Assembly: GCA_016717595.1 (NCBI GenBank)
Contig: JADKFE010000027.1
Coordinates: forward strand, 7,427 to 71,426
DNA from: Deltaproteobacteria bacterium
GTDB lineage: Bacteria; Myxococcota_A; UBA796; CAJQPC01
Reading direction: 5' to 3'
Length of the DNA stretch: 64,000 nucleotides
Shown one piece after another: positions 51,057-59,151 of this stretch (position 1 is its first letter; every line of letters starts with the position of its first letter). Both the position numbers and the translations under genes were made by a program. The notes beneath the pieces are model-generated. The model made no database searches. It had not been told where the DNA came from and saw only the letters and a program-made list of their open reading frames with translations.

Positions 51057-51883
51057 TGGCCACGACAAACCCCATCGGCGGCGTGTTCTGGCGTATGGTC
51101 GCCGCCGAGCTGCGCAAGCTGCTCTCCCGGCCCTCAGGTGTGGTGATGCTCGTCATCTCCGCGCTGTTGCCGATCCTGGTCTTCGGATTGGCCAAGTTGG
51201 TCGAGGGCGGCGGCGTGAACATGAACGCCAACGGCCAGCCCGTCGCGAGCCTCTTTAGCCTAGACGGCCCCAAGCTCCTCGGCTACATGCTCACCGCGCG
51301 TAACTTCTTCGTCTTGCCGCTCTTTCTGGTGATGGTGAGCGCCCAGCTCGTCGCTGAAGAGCGCGCCAACTTCACCCTGCGCGCCCTGCTCGCCCTGCCC
51401 AACGCCCGCTGGCGGGTGCTGCTCGCGAAGTACACGGCGCTCCTCACCCTGGCGGCGATCTCCATCGTGGGCTCCCTCGGCGTGGGTGGCCCCCTGTGTT
51501 TTCTGTTCGTCGACGGCCCCCAAACCCTCGTCGCCTGGCAAGGGGTGGCCTTGGGCTGGGTGGCGTCGTTGGCCTCTGACGCGGGGCTCATCGCCCTGAC
51601 GCTCCTGATCTCCACCTTCAGCTCGTCCGTGGCCGGGGTGCTCGTCGGGGTGATCCTCGGGCTCATGGCGGATCTCGCGATCCGCGGCCTGCTCCAGATC
51701 GCCGGGATGCTCAAGCTCTTCCCCACGGACCAGCTCGCCGCGCTCATGCCCGGTCGCGCCTTGGCGGCCTGGGAGGGCTACGCCGATGGTTGGGATCCTT
51801 GGGCCTTTTTGGGCCTCGGGCTGCTCACCTTGGGCTGTCTCGCCGTGGCCACCTTCCGGTTCCAGCGTGAGGACGTGCTCTGA
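51056..51883 (+). CDS. ABC-2 type permease
   Basis: A 275-residue inner-membrane protein with six helices (for example VVMLVISALLPILVFGLAKL near 30, FVLPLFLVMVSAQLVAEE near 85, ALTLLISTFSSSVAGVLVGV near 185). The cytoplasmic N-terminus and the EERANFTLRALLALPNARWR stretch match NatB/CcmB-like ABC-2 permeases in which the permease pairs with the ATPase just upstream. The ATG at 51056 overlaps the ATPase stop (TGATG), with GAGGAGG upstream. Substrate unknown; such pairs often export antibiotics or sodium. Confidence 0.9.
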   Translation: MATTNPIGGVFWRMVAAELRKLLSRPSGVVMLVISALLPILVFGLAKLVEGGGVNMNANGQPVASLFSLDGPKLLGYMLTARNFFVLPLFLVMVSAQLVAEERANFTLRALLALPNARWRVLLAKYTALLTLAAISIVGSLGVGGPLCFLFVDGPQTLVAWQGVALGWVASLASDAGLIALTLLISTFSSSVAGVLVGVILGLMADLAIRGLLQIAGMLKLFPTDQLAALMPGRALAAWEGYADGWDPWAFLGLGLLTLGCLAVATFRFQREDVL

Positions 51884-51902
51884 GTTTTGCGATCTTTTTT
51901 GT

Positions 51903-51908
51903 TAGAAT
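51903..51908 (+). promoter_or_regulatory. -10 promoter element
   Basis: TAGAAT, in an AT-rich patch unusual for this DNA, lies 30 bases upstream of the ATG at 51938. No clear -35 is seen. Confidence 0.4.
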
Positions 51909-51937
51909 GCTGCGACTCGGCGAAGAGGCCACCCTCG

Positions 51938-53305
51938 ATGATGAACAAGAAGGACCTAGAGCGACTGCTGGACCAGCTCGATGAGCCGGTGTTCGGCTGT
52001 GATGAGGACGGCATCGTCGTCTACGCCAACCGGGCGGCGGCGACGCTGCTGGGCGAGGTCGAGGAGGGCCAAGACGAGAACCCCGCCGACACCTGGCTGC
52101 AAGGCGACGACGGGCTCTTGTTCCCCCAGGTCGGCGAGAGCGTCGAGCGTGACGTCTGGCTCTTGCGCGGCGGCGGTCGTGGGCGCCGCCTGCGGGTGCG
52201 CGTCTCGCCTTGGCCCTACTCCGGGGCGCTCGGCTGGGCCGTTCATGTCAAGTCTCTGGACCCCCAGGCCGACCGCGCCGCGGGCATGCAGGCCATCGCC
52301 CGGCTCATCGCCGAGCAGCTCGGCGAGCACCTCAAGGTCATCATCTCCAACGCCTCGACGGGGCTCATGGGCGGGCCCTCGGCCCCTGAAGCCGAGGCCC
52401 AGCGCCTGCGCGACATCCACGCCGCCGGGCAGTCCGCCGCCGTGTTGCAGCGCCAGCTCACCGCCCTAGACGCCCGCGATCGCACCCGGGCCTATGTGGA
52501 CTTAGGCGAGCTGCTCAACGACGCCACCCCGTCGCTGCGCGCGCTCATCGGCGAAGATCGCCTGCGCCTGGACGTGCCCGATGACACGCTCATGGTCACC
52601 GGGGATCCCGACGCCTTGGCGATGTTGTTGGACGAGCTCGGCGGCTGGTTACGCGACGCGCTCACCGCCGGGGGTGAGGCCCGGATGTGGGCCGTGGCGC
52701 ACGGAGACGACCACGTCCGCCTCTGCGCGGCGCTGATCGGCGTCACCCTCTCCCAGACCGACCGCGAGCGCCTGTTCACCTCCGATGACGGCGGCGGCCT
52801 CACCTTGGCCTTGGCCGTGCTCAGCGCCCATGGCGGTCGCCTGCTGCTGGAGCCCGGGGCGCGGTTTGGCCCCACGCTCACCGTGGAGCTGCCCAGCGCC
52901 TCCCGCGCCGCGCGCACCGCCCAGCGTGAGGCGCGTCTGGGCAACGAGACGATCCTGCTGGTCGAGGACGAGCCCACCACCTTGGAGTGGATGACCGAGA
53001 GCCTCCGCCGCTTGGGCTACCGGGTGATCGCCGCCGACAACGGCATCACGGCCTCGGCCCTGCTGCGGGAGCACCGCGCCGAGCTCGACCTGGTGCTCAC
53101 CGACGTGGTCTTGCCCGGCCGCAGCGGCCTGGAGCTCTACGCCGAGTGCCGCGCCGGTCGCCCGGCCCCGCGGGTGCTGTTGATGAGCGGCTACTCCTCC
53201 GATTTTCTGGGTGACCCCCACCTCACCGACGTGCAGCTCTTGCAGAAGCCCGTGGGCCCCACGCTGCTCGCGGCGGCGATCCGCGAGCTCCTCGACCGCC
53301 CGTGA
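51938..53305 (+). CDS. PAS / pseudo-histidine kinase / receiver domain protein
   Basis: A 455-residue hybrid signalling protein. An N-terminal PAS domain (about 5-110, LDEPVFGCDEDGIVVYANRA) is followed by a kinase-like region (about 115-330) and a C-terminal receiver (about 335-455: ILLVEDEPTTLEW, phospho-Asp in LVLTDVVLPGRSG near 388, LLMSGYSS, LQKPVG lysine). The DHp-like helix reads IAEQLGEHLKVIISNASTGL, with Glu-Gln where active kinases have His-Asp/Glu, so the phosphoacceptor histidine is missing. The ATPase part has GGGLTLALAVLSAHGG but a weak N box. It overlaps the QEGLA gene by four bases (GTGA). Probably a scaffold or a sink for phosphate. Confidence 0.75.
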   Translation: MMNKKDLERLLDQLDEPVFGCDEDGIVVYANRAAATLLGEVEEGQDENPADTWLQGDDGLLFPQVGESVERDVWLLRGGGRGRRLRVRVSPWPYSGALGWAVHVKSLDPQADRAAGMQAIARLIAEQLGEHLKVIISNASTGLMGGPSAPEAEAQRLRDIHAAGQSAAVLQRQLTALDARDRTRAYVDLGELLNDATPSLRALIGEDRLRLDVPDDTLMVTGDPDALAMLLDELGGWLRDALTAGGEARMWAVAHGDDHVRLCAALIGVTLSQTDRERLFTSDDGGGLTLALAVLSAHGGRLLLEPGARFGPTLTVELPSASRAARTAQREARLGNETILLVEDEPTTLEWMTESLRRLGYRVIAADNGITASALLREHRAELDLVLTDVVLPGRSGLELYAECRAGRPAPRVLLMSGYSSDFLGDPHLTDVQLLQKPVGPTLLAAAIRELLDRP

Positions 53306-54543
53306 GCGCCGCCCTCGACCGCCTGATGGAGCAAGACCGCGCGCTGTACAAGCTCTGCGACCCGGTGCGGGTCTTGGAGCCGCTGGACTGGCCCGCGTCG
53401 GTGGAGGCCGAGTTCTTCGCCGCCTTGGACCGCGGCGATCCACGCTTGCCCCAGGTGACCGTCACCCCCGCCGACCACGGCGCCACCCGGGCGGCCCTGG
53501 CGGAGCTGATGGCCAGCCTCGACCAAGGCCACCCCGCCGGGGCGTTTCTGTACCGCACCGCCGAGAGCCAGCGCCTCGCCGCGGAGATGATGGAGGCCCT
53601 GGGCACCCCCAGCTTCACCGCCCGCTCCCGCCAGCTCTACGGCGCCCCAGCCGACCTCATCCACCCCGGCGGCCCCTCCCAGCGCGACGCCGCCGAGCAT
53701 CTCCTCGCCCGCACCGAGGGCTTCAGCACCCTTCACCCCGTGGAGGATCTCCCCGCGGAGGGGGTCGCCGAGCGCCTACGCGCCCTGTTTGAGCCCGACT
53801 TTCACGACCCGCCCCTCGCCGTCGTCTTAGACGCCGAGCTGGCGGCGAAGGCCAGCGCCAGCTCCACGCGGGTGCGGCTGCGCGCCGACGCCAAGTTCTC
53901 TGAGGCCGCGGTGATGCAGCTCTACCACCACGAGGCCATGGTGCACGCCGCCACCCGGCGAAACGGCAAAGATCAGCCCTTCTTGCGCTGCTTGGGCCTC
54001 TCCACCCCCCGCACGACCTGCGCCCAGGAGGGCCTGGCCACCTTGGCCGAGCTGATCACCGACTGCTGCGACGTGGCCCGCCTGCGCCGCTTGGCCCTGC
54101 GGGTGCGCGCCATCGACGCCGCGCTCTCGGGCGCGGACTTCTTGGAGATCTACCGGCTCTTTGAGTCCGCCGGTCAAACCCGAGAGGAGAGCTTCAACTC
54201 GGCCCAGCGGGTCTTCCGAGGCGGCGACGTGCGCGGCGGGGGCGTCGTGCTCACCAAAGACGTCGTCTACATCAAGGGCCTCAACCTCGTGTCGAACTTT
54301 ATGCGCCGGGCCATCGCGCTTGGTCGCCCGGAGCTGCCGAGCCTGCTCTTCGCCGGGCGGATGACCCCCGGGGACGCCCTGCTGCTCGCGCCATTGGTGG
54401 AGGAGGGCCTCGTGCGCCCGCCTGTGTTGGCGCCGAGCTGGGTGAAGAATCAGGCCTGTCTCGTGGCCTACCTTGTGTGGTCGGCGTTTCTGGATCAGGT
54501 GCAGCTCGACGCCGTGAGCCTTGAGGATCTGGCCGAGGCATGA
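53302..54543 (+). CDS. DUF1704 / flavohemoglobin expression-modulating QEGLA-motif protein
   Basis: A 413-residue putative metallohydrolase of the DUF1704 family, described as modulating flavohemoglobin levels and fused in eukaryotes to tubulin-tyrosine carboxypeptidase-like proteins. The active-site-like pair LYHHEAMVHAATRRNG (about 208) and TTCAQEGLATLAELIT (about 238) matches the family's HExxxH...QEGLA layout. GTG start at 53302 overlaps the receiver-protein stop, and the gene overlaps the RluA-like gene by four bases (ATGA). Function in this host is inferred only. Confidence 0.85.
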   Translation: MSAALDRLMEQDRALYKLCDPVRVLEPLDWPASVEAEFFAALDRGDPRLPQVTVTPADHGATRAALAELMASLDQGHPAGAFLYRTAESQRLAAEMMEALGTPSFTARSRQLYGAPADLIHPGGPSQRDAAEHLLARTEGFSTLHPVEDLPAEGVAERLRALFEPDFHDPPLAVVLDAELAAKASASSTRVRLRADAKFSEAAVMQLYHHEAMVHAATRRNGKDQPFLRCLGLSTPRTTCAQEGLATLAELITDCCDVARLRRLALRVRAIDAALSGADFLEIYRLFESAGQTREESFNSAQRVFRGGDVRGGGVVLTKDVVYIKGLNLVSNFMRRAIALGRPELPSLLFAGRMTPGDALLLAPLVEEGLVRPPVLAPSWVKNQACLVAYLVWSAFLDQVQLDAVSLEDLAEA

Positions 54544-55259
54544 CGGCGCTCAAGTGCCCCGAGGGCCCGGCCCTGCTCGCCGAGACGGAGGAGCTGCGTT
54601 GGCTGTACAAGCCGCCGGGCCTGCCCGTGTTCCCGCCCCATGGGGATCCAGAGGGGCCGAGCCTCTACGCCGCCCTGCCCCAGCTCGTCGCGGAGCCGCT
54701 GCTCACCTTCCCCCAAGGTTTTGAGGGTGGCCTCGCCCACCGCCTCGACACCTCCACCTCCGGCCTCGTGCTCGCCGCCCGCACGCCGGAGGCCCTCATC
54801 CGGCTTCGGGCCTTGTTCTCCGGCGGCCACTTAGAGAAACGCTACCGCTTCATCGCCCGCAACGACGTGCCTTGGCATGAGCACCTCCTTGAGCTGCCCA
54901 TCGGCCATCACCCCAGCCGCCGCGACCGCATGGTGGTGCAGCGTGGGCCCAACACCCAGGCCCGGGGCCACTTTTACCCCGCGCACACCCGGCTTCGGCG
55001 GGTGGAGGGCCGCCTGTGGGAGGCCGTGATCACCACGGGCGTGATGCACCAGATCCGCGCCCACGCCGCCAGCGTCGGCTTGGCGCTGTTGGGGGACCAC
55101 CTCTACGGCGGCGGCGCCTTGCCCGAGGGGCTCGCCCCCCCCGGCGTGCGCTTCTGCCTGCACCACGCCGAGACGCTGGGCCTCCCCGGGCCGCAGGTGT
55201 CGGTGTTGAGCCCGAGTTGGTGGCCTCGGAGTGGCGCCACACCGCCCGCAGGTGGTTAA
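54540..55259 (+). CDS. RluA-like pseudouridine synthase
   Basis: A 239-residue pseudouridine synthase. The catalytic aspartate is in AHRLDTSTSGLVLAART (about residue 67), with LYKPPGLPVFPPHG before it and GVMHQIRAHAASVGLALLGD, then LYGGGALP after it, the classical RluA/RluD set. It lacks an S4 domain. It starts in an ATGA overlap with the QEGLA gene. The target RNA is not evident; short RluA-type proteins act on 23S rRNA or tRNA. Confidence 0.9.
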   Translation: MTALKCPEGPALLAETEELRWLYKPPGLPVFPPHGDPEGPSLYAALPQLVAEPLLTFPQGFEGGLAHRLDTSTSGLVLAARTPEALIRLRALFSGGHLEKRYRFIARNDVPWHEHLLELPIGHHPSRRDRMVVQRGPNTQARGHFYPAHTRLRRVEGRLWEAVITTGVMHQIRAHAASVGLALLGDHLYGGGALPEGLAPPGVRFCLHHAETLGLPGPQVSVLSPSWWPRSGATPPAGG

Positions 55260-55282
55260 GGGGGGCCGCCCGCCGCCCCCCG

Positions 55283-56917
55283 ATGGAGCCCCCTGTGGTC
55301 GAGCTGAACAACGTCACCTTACAGTACGGCAGCCAGGTGCTCTTTCTGGGCGCCAACCTCAAGATCAACCCCGGCGAGAAGGTGGGCTTGGTCGGCCCCA
55401 ACGGCGCGGGCAAAACCACCATCTTCCGCCTGCTGCTCGGCGAAGAGAAGCCTGATGAGGGCAACGTCGAGCGCCCCAAACGCCTGAGCGTGGGCGTGTT
55501 CCGCCAAGACTTCGCCGAGTACGGCGACAAGAGCGTCTTGGCCGAGACGGTCGCCGGGGCCGGGGCCGTCGCCGCGCTCTCCGGTGAGCTTGAGGAGCTT
55601 GAGGCCAAGCTCAACGACGTAGACGACCCGAACTACGATGAGATCTTGGAGCGTTACGGCGAGGTCCAGGCCCGCTTTCAAGACGGCGGCGGCTACGACT
55701 TAGACGCCCGCGCCCGGGCCATCCTCGCCGGCTTGGGCTTCCGCCCGGAGGAGGTCGACGGCCCCATCGGCGCGCTCTCCGGCGGCTGGCGGATGCGTGT
55801 TCAGCTCGCCCGGCTGCTCCTCGCCCCCCACGACCTCTTGCTCCTCGATGAGCCCACCAACTACCTCGACATCGAGAGCATCCTGTGGCTGGAGAGCTGG
55901 CTGCGGGCCTTCTCCGGCGCGATCTTGATGACCTGCCACGACCGCGACGTGATGAACCGTGTGGTGCGGAAGGTGATCGAGATCGACGGCGGCACCCTGC
56001 GCACCTACGTCGGCGACTACGACGCCTATGAGCGCGCCCGGGCTCTGGACGCCGCCCAGCGTGAGGCCGAGTACGAGAAGCAGCAGGCCATGCTCGCCCG
56101 AGACATGCGTTTTATCGAACGTTTCCGCGCCCAGCCCCGCAAAGCCAGCCAGGTGCAGTCCCGGGCCAAGAAGCTAGAGAAGATCGAGCGGGTCGAGCCC
56201 CCCAAACGGCTGGTGGAGCGCCACTTCAACTTCCGCCGCCCCGAGCGCAGCGGCAACGACGTCTTGGCCGTGAAGAGCCTGGTGAAGAAGTACGGCGACC
56301 GCGTGATTCACAACAAGCTAGAGCTCATGGTTCACCGCGGCGAGCGCTGGGCGATCATGGGCGAGAACGGCGCCGGAAAGACCACCCTGCTCAAGATGTT
56401 GGCCGGTGTGTTGCCCCCCGACGCCGGGCAGGTCGTCGTCGGCGCCTCAGTGCAGCTCGGCTACTTCGCCCAGCACCAGATGGAGCAGCTCTCTGGCGAC
56501 CGCACGGTCTTGGAGGAGCTAGAGGCCCACGCGCCCAAGGCCGACCGCGGCGTCATCCGCGGCCTCGCCGGGGCGTTCGGCTTCTCGGGCGACGAGATCG
56601 AGAAGCCCATCTTTGTGCTCAGCGGCGGCGAGCGCAGCCGCCTGGCCTTGGCGAAGATGCTCTACGACATGCCCAACCTGCTGGTGCTCGACGAGCCCAC
56701 CAACCACCTCGACCTCACCACCAAACGTGCGCTGGTGAAGGCGCTGCAGGACTACGACGGCACCCTCGTCTTCGTGAGCCACGACCGCGCCTTCTTACGC
56801 GCCCTGGCCACCCGCGTCGTGGAGCTAGGCCCCGAGGGGCCCCGGGTCTACCACGGCAGCTATGATGAGTATGTGCAGATGAGCGGGCGAGAGGCCCCCG
56901 GGATGCGGGCCCTGTGA
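55283..56917 (+). CDS. ABC-F family ATPase (EttA/YbiT-like)
   Basis: A 544-residue soluble tandem ATPase that acts on ribosomes rather than as a transporter. Each half is complete: GPNGAGKTTIFRLLLG, LSGGWRMRVQLARLLL, LLLLDEPTNYLDIES, then GENGAGKTTLLKMLAG, LSGGERSRLALAKML, LLVLDEPTNHLDLTT, with a long P-site tRNA-interaction linker (KKLEKIERVEPPKR) between them. The YbiT-like RHFNFRRPERSGNDVL segment is visible. The ATG at 55283 matches the family start, but no ribosome binding site is evident, so expression may be coupled to the RluA-like gene 23 bp upstream. Confidence 0.9.
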   Translation: MEPPVVELNNVTLQYGSQVLFLGANLKINPGEKVGLVGPNGAGKTTIFRLLLGEEKPDEGNVERPKRLSVGVFRQDFAEYGDKSVLAETVAGAGAVAALSGELEELEAKLNDVDDPNYDEILERYGEVQARFQDGGGYDLDARARAILAGLGFRPEEVDGPIGALSGGWRMRVQLARLLLAPHDLLLLDEPTNYLDIESILWLESWLRAFSGAILMTCHDRDVMNRVVRKVIEIDGGTLRTYVGDYDAYERARALDAAQREAEYEKQQAMLARDMRFIERFRAQPRKASQVQSRAKKLEKIERVEPPKRLVERHFNFRRPERSGNDVLAVKSLVKKYGDRVIHNKLELMVHRGERWAIMGENGAGKTTLLKMLAGVLPPDAGQVVVGASVQLGYFAQHQMEQLSGDRTVLEELEAHAPKADRGVIRGLAGAFGFSGDEIEKPIFVLSGGERSRLALAKMLYDMPNLLVLDEPTNHLDLTTKRALVKALQDYDGTLVFVSHDRAFLRALATRVVELGPEGPRVYHGSYDEYVQMSGREAPGMRAL

Positions 56918-56950
56918 GCGCCCCGACACGACCACACAACGGAGAGGATC

Positions 56951-57361
56951 ATGGGCGCCTGGGGTGAAGGACCATTCGACAACGACCGCGCGCTGGACTG
57001 GCTCGGCGACCTCGCCTCGGCGCCTGACCTCGGCTTCATCCGGGAGGCCCTGGCCTTGGCCGTCGGCGACCCCGACGCCCCGGAGTACCTCGACAGCAGC
57101 GACGCCGCCGCCGCCCTCGCCGCCGCCGAGATCGTCGCCGCCCTGCAGGGCTACGCCCGCTTCCCCTTGCCAGACAACGCCGTGAAGTGGCTCATGGACC
57201 ACTGCGAGCTGCCCGGCGGCCCCCTCGTCCCCCTCGCCCGGGAGGCCGTCACCCGGGTGCTGACCAGCTCCGAGCTGCAAGAGCTCTGGGCCGAGTCCGC
57301 CACCTATGAGGCGTGGAAGGCCGAGACCGAGGGCCTCCTGCGCCGCCTCGTCGCGCCTTAG
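56951..57361 (+). CDS. DUF4259 domain protein
   Basis: A 136-residue soluble protein of the DUF4259 family, recognised by MGAWGEGPFDNDRALDWLGD at the N-terminus, followed by amphipathic helices (EYLDSSDAAAALAAAEIVAA, WKAETEGLLRRL). These small proteins occur widely with no known role and are sometimes located near toxin-immunity genes. GGAGAGG is just upstream of the ATG. Single gene between the ABC-F and cupin genes. Confidence 0.85.
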   Translation: MGAWGEGPFDNDRALDWLGDLASAPDLGFIREALALAVGDPDAPEYLDSSDAAAALAAAEIVAALQGYARFPLPDNAVKWLMDHCELPGGPLVPLAREAVTRVLTSSELQELWAESATYEAWKAETEGLLRRLVAP

Positions 57362-57383
57362 CCCGCCCCCGCCTGGAGCCCCG

Positions 57384-57883
57384 ATGTCCCGCCGCGTCGT
57401 GTTTGAGGAGGACGTGCCCAAGGTGGAGACCGCCCGCGGCGAGCGCTTCGCCTCCACCCGCCGCCAGCTCGGCCGCGCCGCCGGGGGCGTGCAGCTCGGC
57501 TGCTCGTTGATGGAGGTGCCCCCGGGCAAACGGGCCTGGCCCGCGCACTTCCACAGCACGAACGAGGAGGCGCTGTACATCCTCAGCGGCTCGGGCACCT
57601 TACGCATCGGCAAAGACGCCGTGCCCCTGCGCGCCGGGGCCTACGTCGCCTTGCCCGTGTCCACCGAGGCCCACCAGCTCATCAACACCGGCGACGGGTG
57701 CTGCGCTATCTCTGCCTCAGCACCATGCACGCCGCCGACATCTGCGTGTACCCCGACTCGGGCAAGATCGGCGTGTTCGCGGGCATGGCCCCCGGCGGTG
57801 ACCCCGCCCAGCGCACCTTGAGCCTGTTCTTAGACGGTCAGGCCACCCGCGCCTACTGGGACGGCGAAGACGAGGGCCCCTAG
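57384..57883 (+). CDS. Cupin domain protein; frameshift in the C-terminal half
   Basis: A roughly 165-residue cupin. The two conserved motifs are clear: HFHSTNEEALYILSGSG (metal-binding His/His/Glu, about residues 55-71) and LRAGAYVALPVSTEAHQLI (about 83-101). The frame then breaks at about 57696. The continuation YLCLSTMHAADICVYPDSGK, ending in WDGEDEGP, is in the next frame. Inserting one G in the GACGGG run restores GDGVLRYLCLST, so a homopolymer error or mutation is likely. The ATG at 57384 fits the family start. Such cupins bind a metal and may act on a small acid or act as a transcriptional co-regulator. Confidence 0.8.
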
Positions 57884-57898
57884 GCCCCAAGGAGCACG

Positions 57899-58528
57899 AT
57901 GTCCCCTCTCCTTCTCTGCCTTGTGTCCGCCGCCCTCGCCGAGGACCCGCCCGCGGCCGAGCCCGCCCCCGCGCCGCCTGTGGCCGAGCCCGCGCCGGAG
58001 ACGCCCCCGGAGCCTCCGCCCGAGCCCACCCCGCAAGACGCCATCGAGGAGGCCTGGGCGTCCATCGGCCTTGAGCCCCCGCGGCTCTCCGCCGCCGTCG
58101 AGCTTGGCCGCTGCATCCCCTGCGGCGGCGGGTATGGCGGCGTCGGTCGGTGGCTTGTGCCCCACGCCTCCTTTGATCTGGGCCTGGGCGTGCGCCCCAA
58201 CCGCACCCAAGGCGGCCTCTTCGCCTGGGGCCTCACCACCACGGGCTACTGGAAGACGAACAACACCGGCCTGTACCTACAAGCCGGGGTCTCCACCTTG
58301 GCCATCGTCGTGGAGGACGTCGGCCAGCCCACCGCCCGCTCCGTGGCCCGCCCCGCCGGGGTGGCGAGCGTCGGCTTTCGCCAGTCGCTGTACGAGGACG
58401 ACACCTTGGCCATCCTCGCCAGCGCCGGGGTCGGCGTCTACCGCCGGGGGCTCCTGCGCAGCGGCGCCGACTATGACGGGGTGACGTTCAACCTCACCGT
58501 CGGCGCCGAGTTTGGGGTGCGGGACTGA
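57899..58528 (+). CDS. Putative exported outer-membrane beta-barrel protein
   Basis: A 209-residue protein. A short signal peptide (MSPLLLCLVSAALAEDPP) is followed by a Pro/Ala/Glu linker (about 15-50), a helix, a CIPCGGGYGG loop near 78, and about eight alternating beta strands (ASFDLGLGVRPNRTQGGLF, GLYLQAGVSTLAIVVEDVG, NLTVGAEFGVRD) typical of small outer-membrane barrels. No family is identified. AAGGAG lies upstream of the ATG. Confidence 0.7.
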   Translation: MSPLLLCLVSAALAEDPPAAEPAPAPPVAEPAPETPPEPPPEPTPQDAIEEAWASIGLEPPRLSAAVELGRCIPCGGGYGGVGRWLVPHASFDLGLGVRPNRTQGGLFAWGLTTTGYWKTNNTGLYLQAGVSTLAIVVEDVGQPTARSVARPAGVASVGFRQSLYEDDTLAILASAGVGVYRRGLLRSGADYDGVTFNLTVGAEFGVRD

Positions 58529-58549
58529 GGAGCCGCGTCAGAGTTCGCC

Positions 58550-59038
58550 TCAGCTCTCGCTCGACTCCTCAAAGCCGCCGGACTCCACCTTCGCCACGGC
58601 GGCCTCAGCGCTCACGCCGCCGTAGAGCAGGGCCATGAGGCCGGGGAAGTAGCGGTCGAAGGTGCGCAGGTTCTCGCTGAACAGGGGGCGCAGGGCCTTG
58701 GTGTCGAGCTCGCCGTCGCCGACGTCAAGATACGTCTTGTAGCGCACCTCACCGTCGCTGTAGTCCATCTCAAAGTTGCCCACGACCATGCCGTAGTTGG
58801 CCCGGGTGAGGTACTCCGCCACCTCGGCGCGGCGGTCTTCAGGCACGTTCACGCTGGAGACCGAGTACACCAGGGCTTGCCGGGGGGCGCCGCCGGGGGC
58901 GCGCTCCGAGGCGTAGGTGACCCAGCGCCCATGTTTGCCCGAGAACGACAGGCGAATCGCGGGGCGGTCGGGCACGGGGTCGAAGCGCCAGCCCTCCGTC
59001 GCGCAGTGTTGAGTCAGAGCGTCGAGGATCTTGGCCAT
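58550..59038 (-). CDS. YbjN domain protein
   Basis: A 162-residue soluble protein of the YbjN family, which is structurally related to type III secretion chaperones and bacterial sensory proteins. The pattern fits: an N-terminal helix (ILDALTQHCATEGWRF), beta strands, VYSVSSVNVPEDRRAEVAEY (near 75) and a C-terminal helix pair (ALRPLFSENLRTFDRYFPGL). YbjN proteins affect motility and multidrug tolerance in enterobacteria; its role here is unknown. Confidence 0.88.
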   Translation of the reverse strand: MAKILDALTQHCATEGWRFDPVPDRPAIRLSFSGKHGRWVTYASERAPGGAPRQALVYSVSSVNVPEDRRAEVAEYLTRANYGMVVGNFEMDYSDGEVRYKTYLDVGDGELDTKALRPLFSENLRTFDRYFPGLMALLYGGVSAEAAVAKVESGGFEESSES

Positions 59039-59118
59039 GAGACACCTCCCGGGGTTGAATCGTGGGCAGACTATCGGGCGCCTCGGCCCTGTTCAAGCTC
59101 CATCGCCCGAAACTCCGG

Positions 59119-59124
59119 TATGAT
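59119..59124 (+). promoter_or_regulatory. -10 promoter element
   Basis: TATGAT, 28 bases before the TTG at 59152, with an AGGAAGGA ribosome binding site between them. The -35 is not clear. Confidence 0.4.
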
Positions 59125-59151
59125 GGGGCGCCCCACTGCCCGAGGAAGGAC

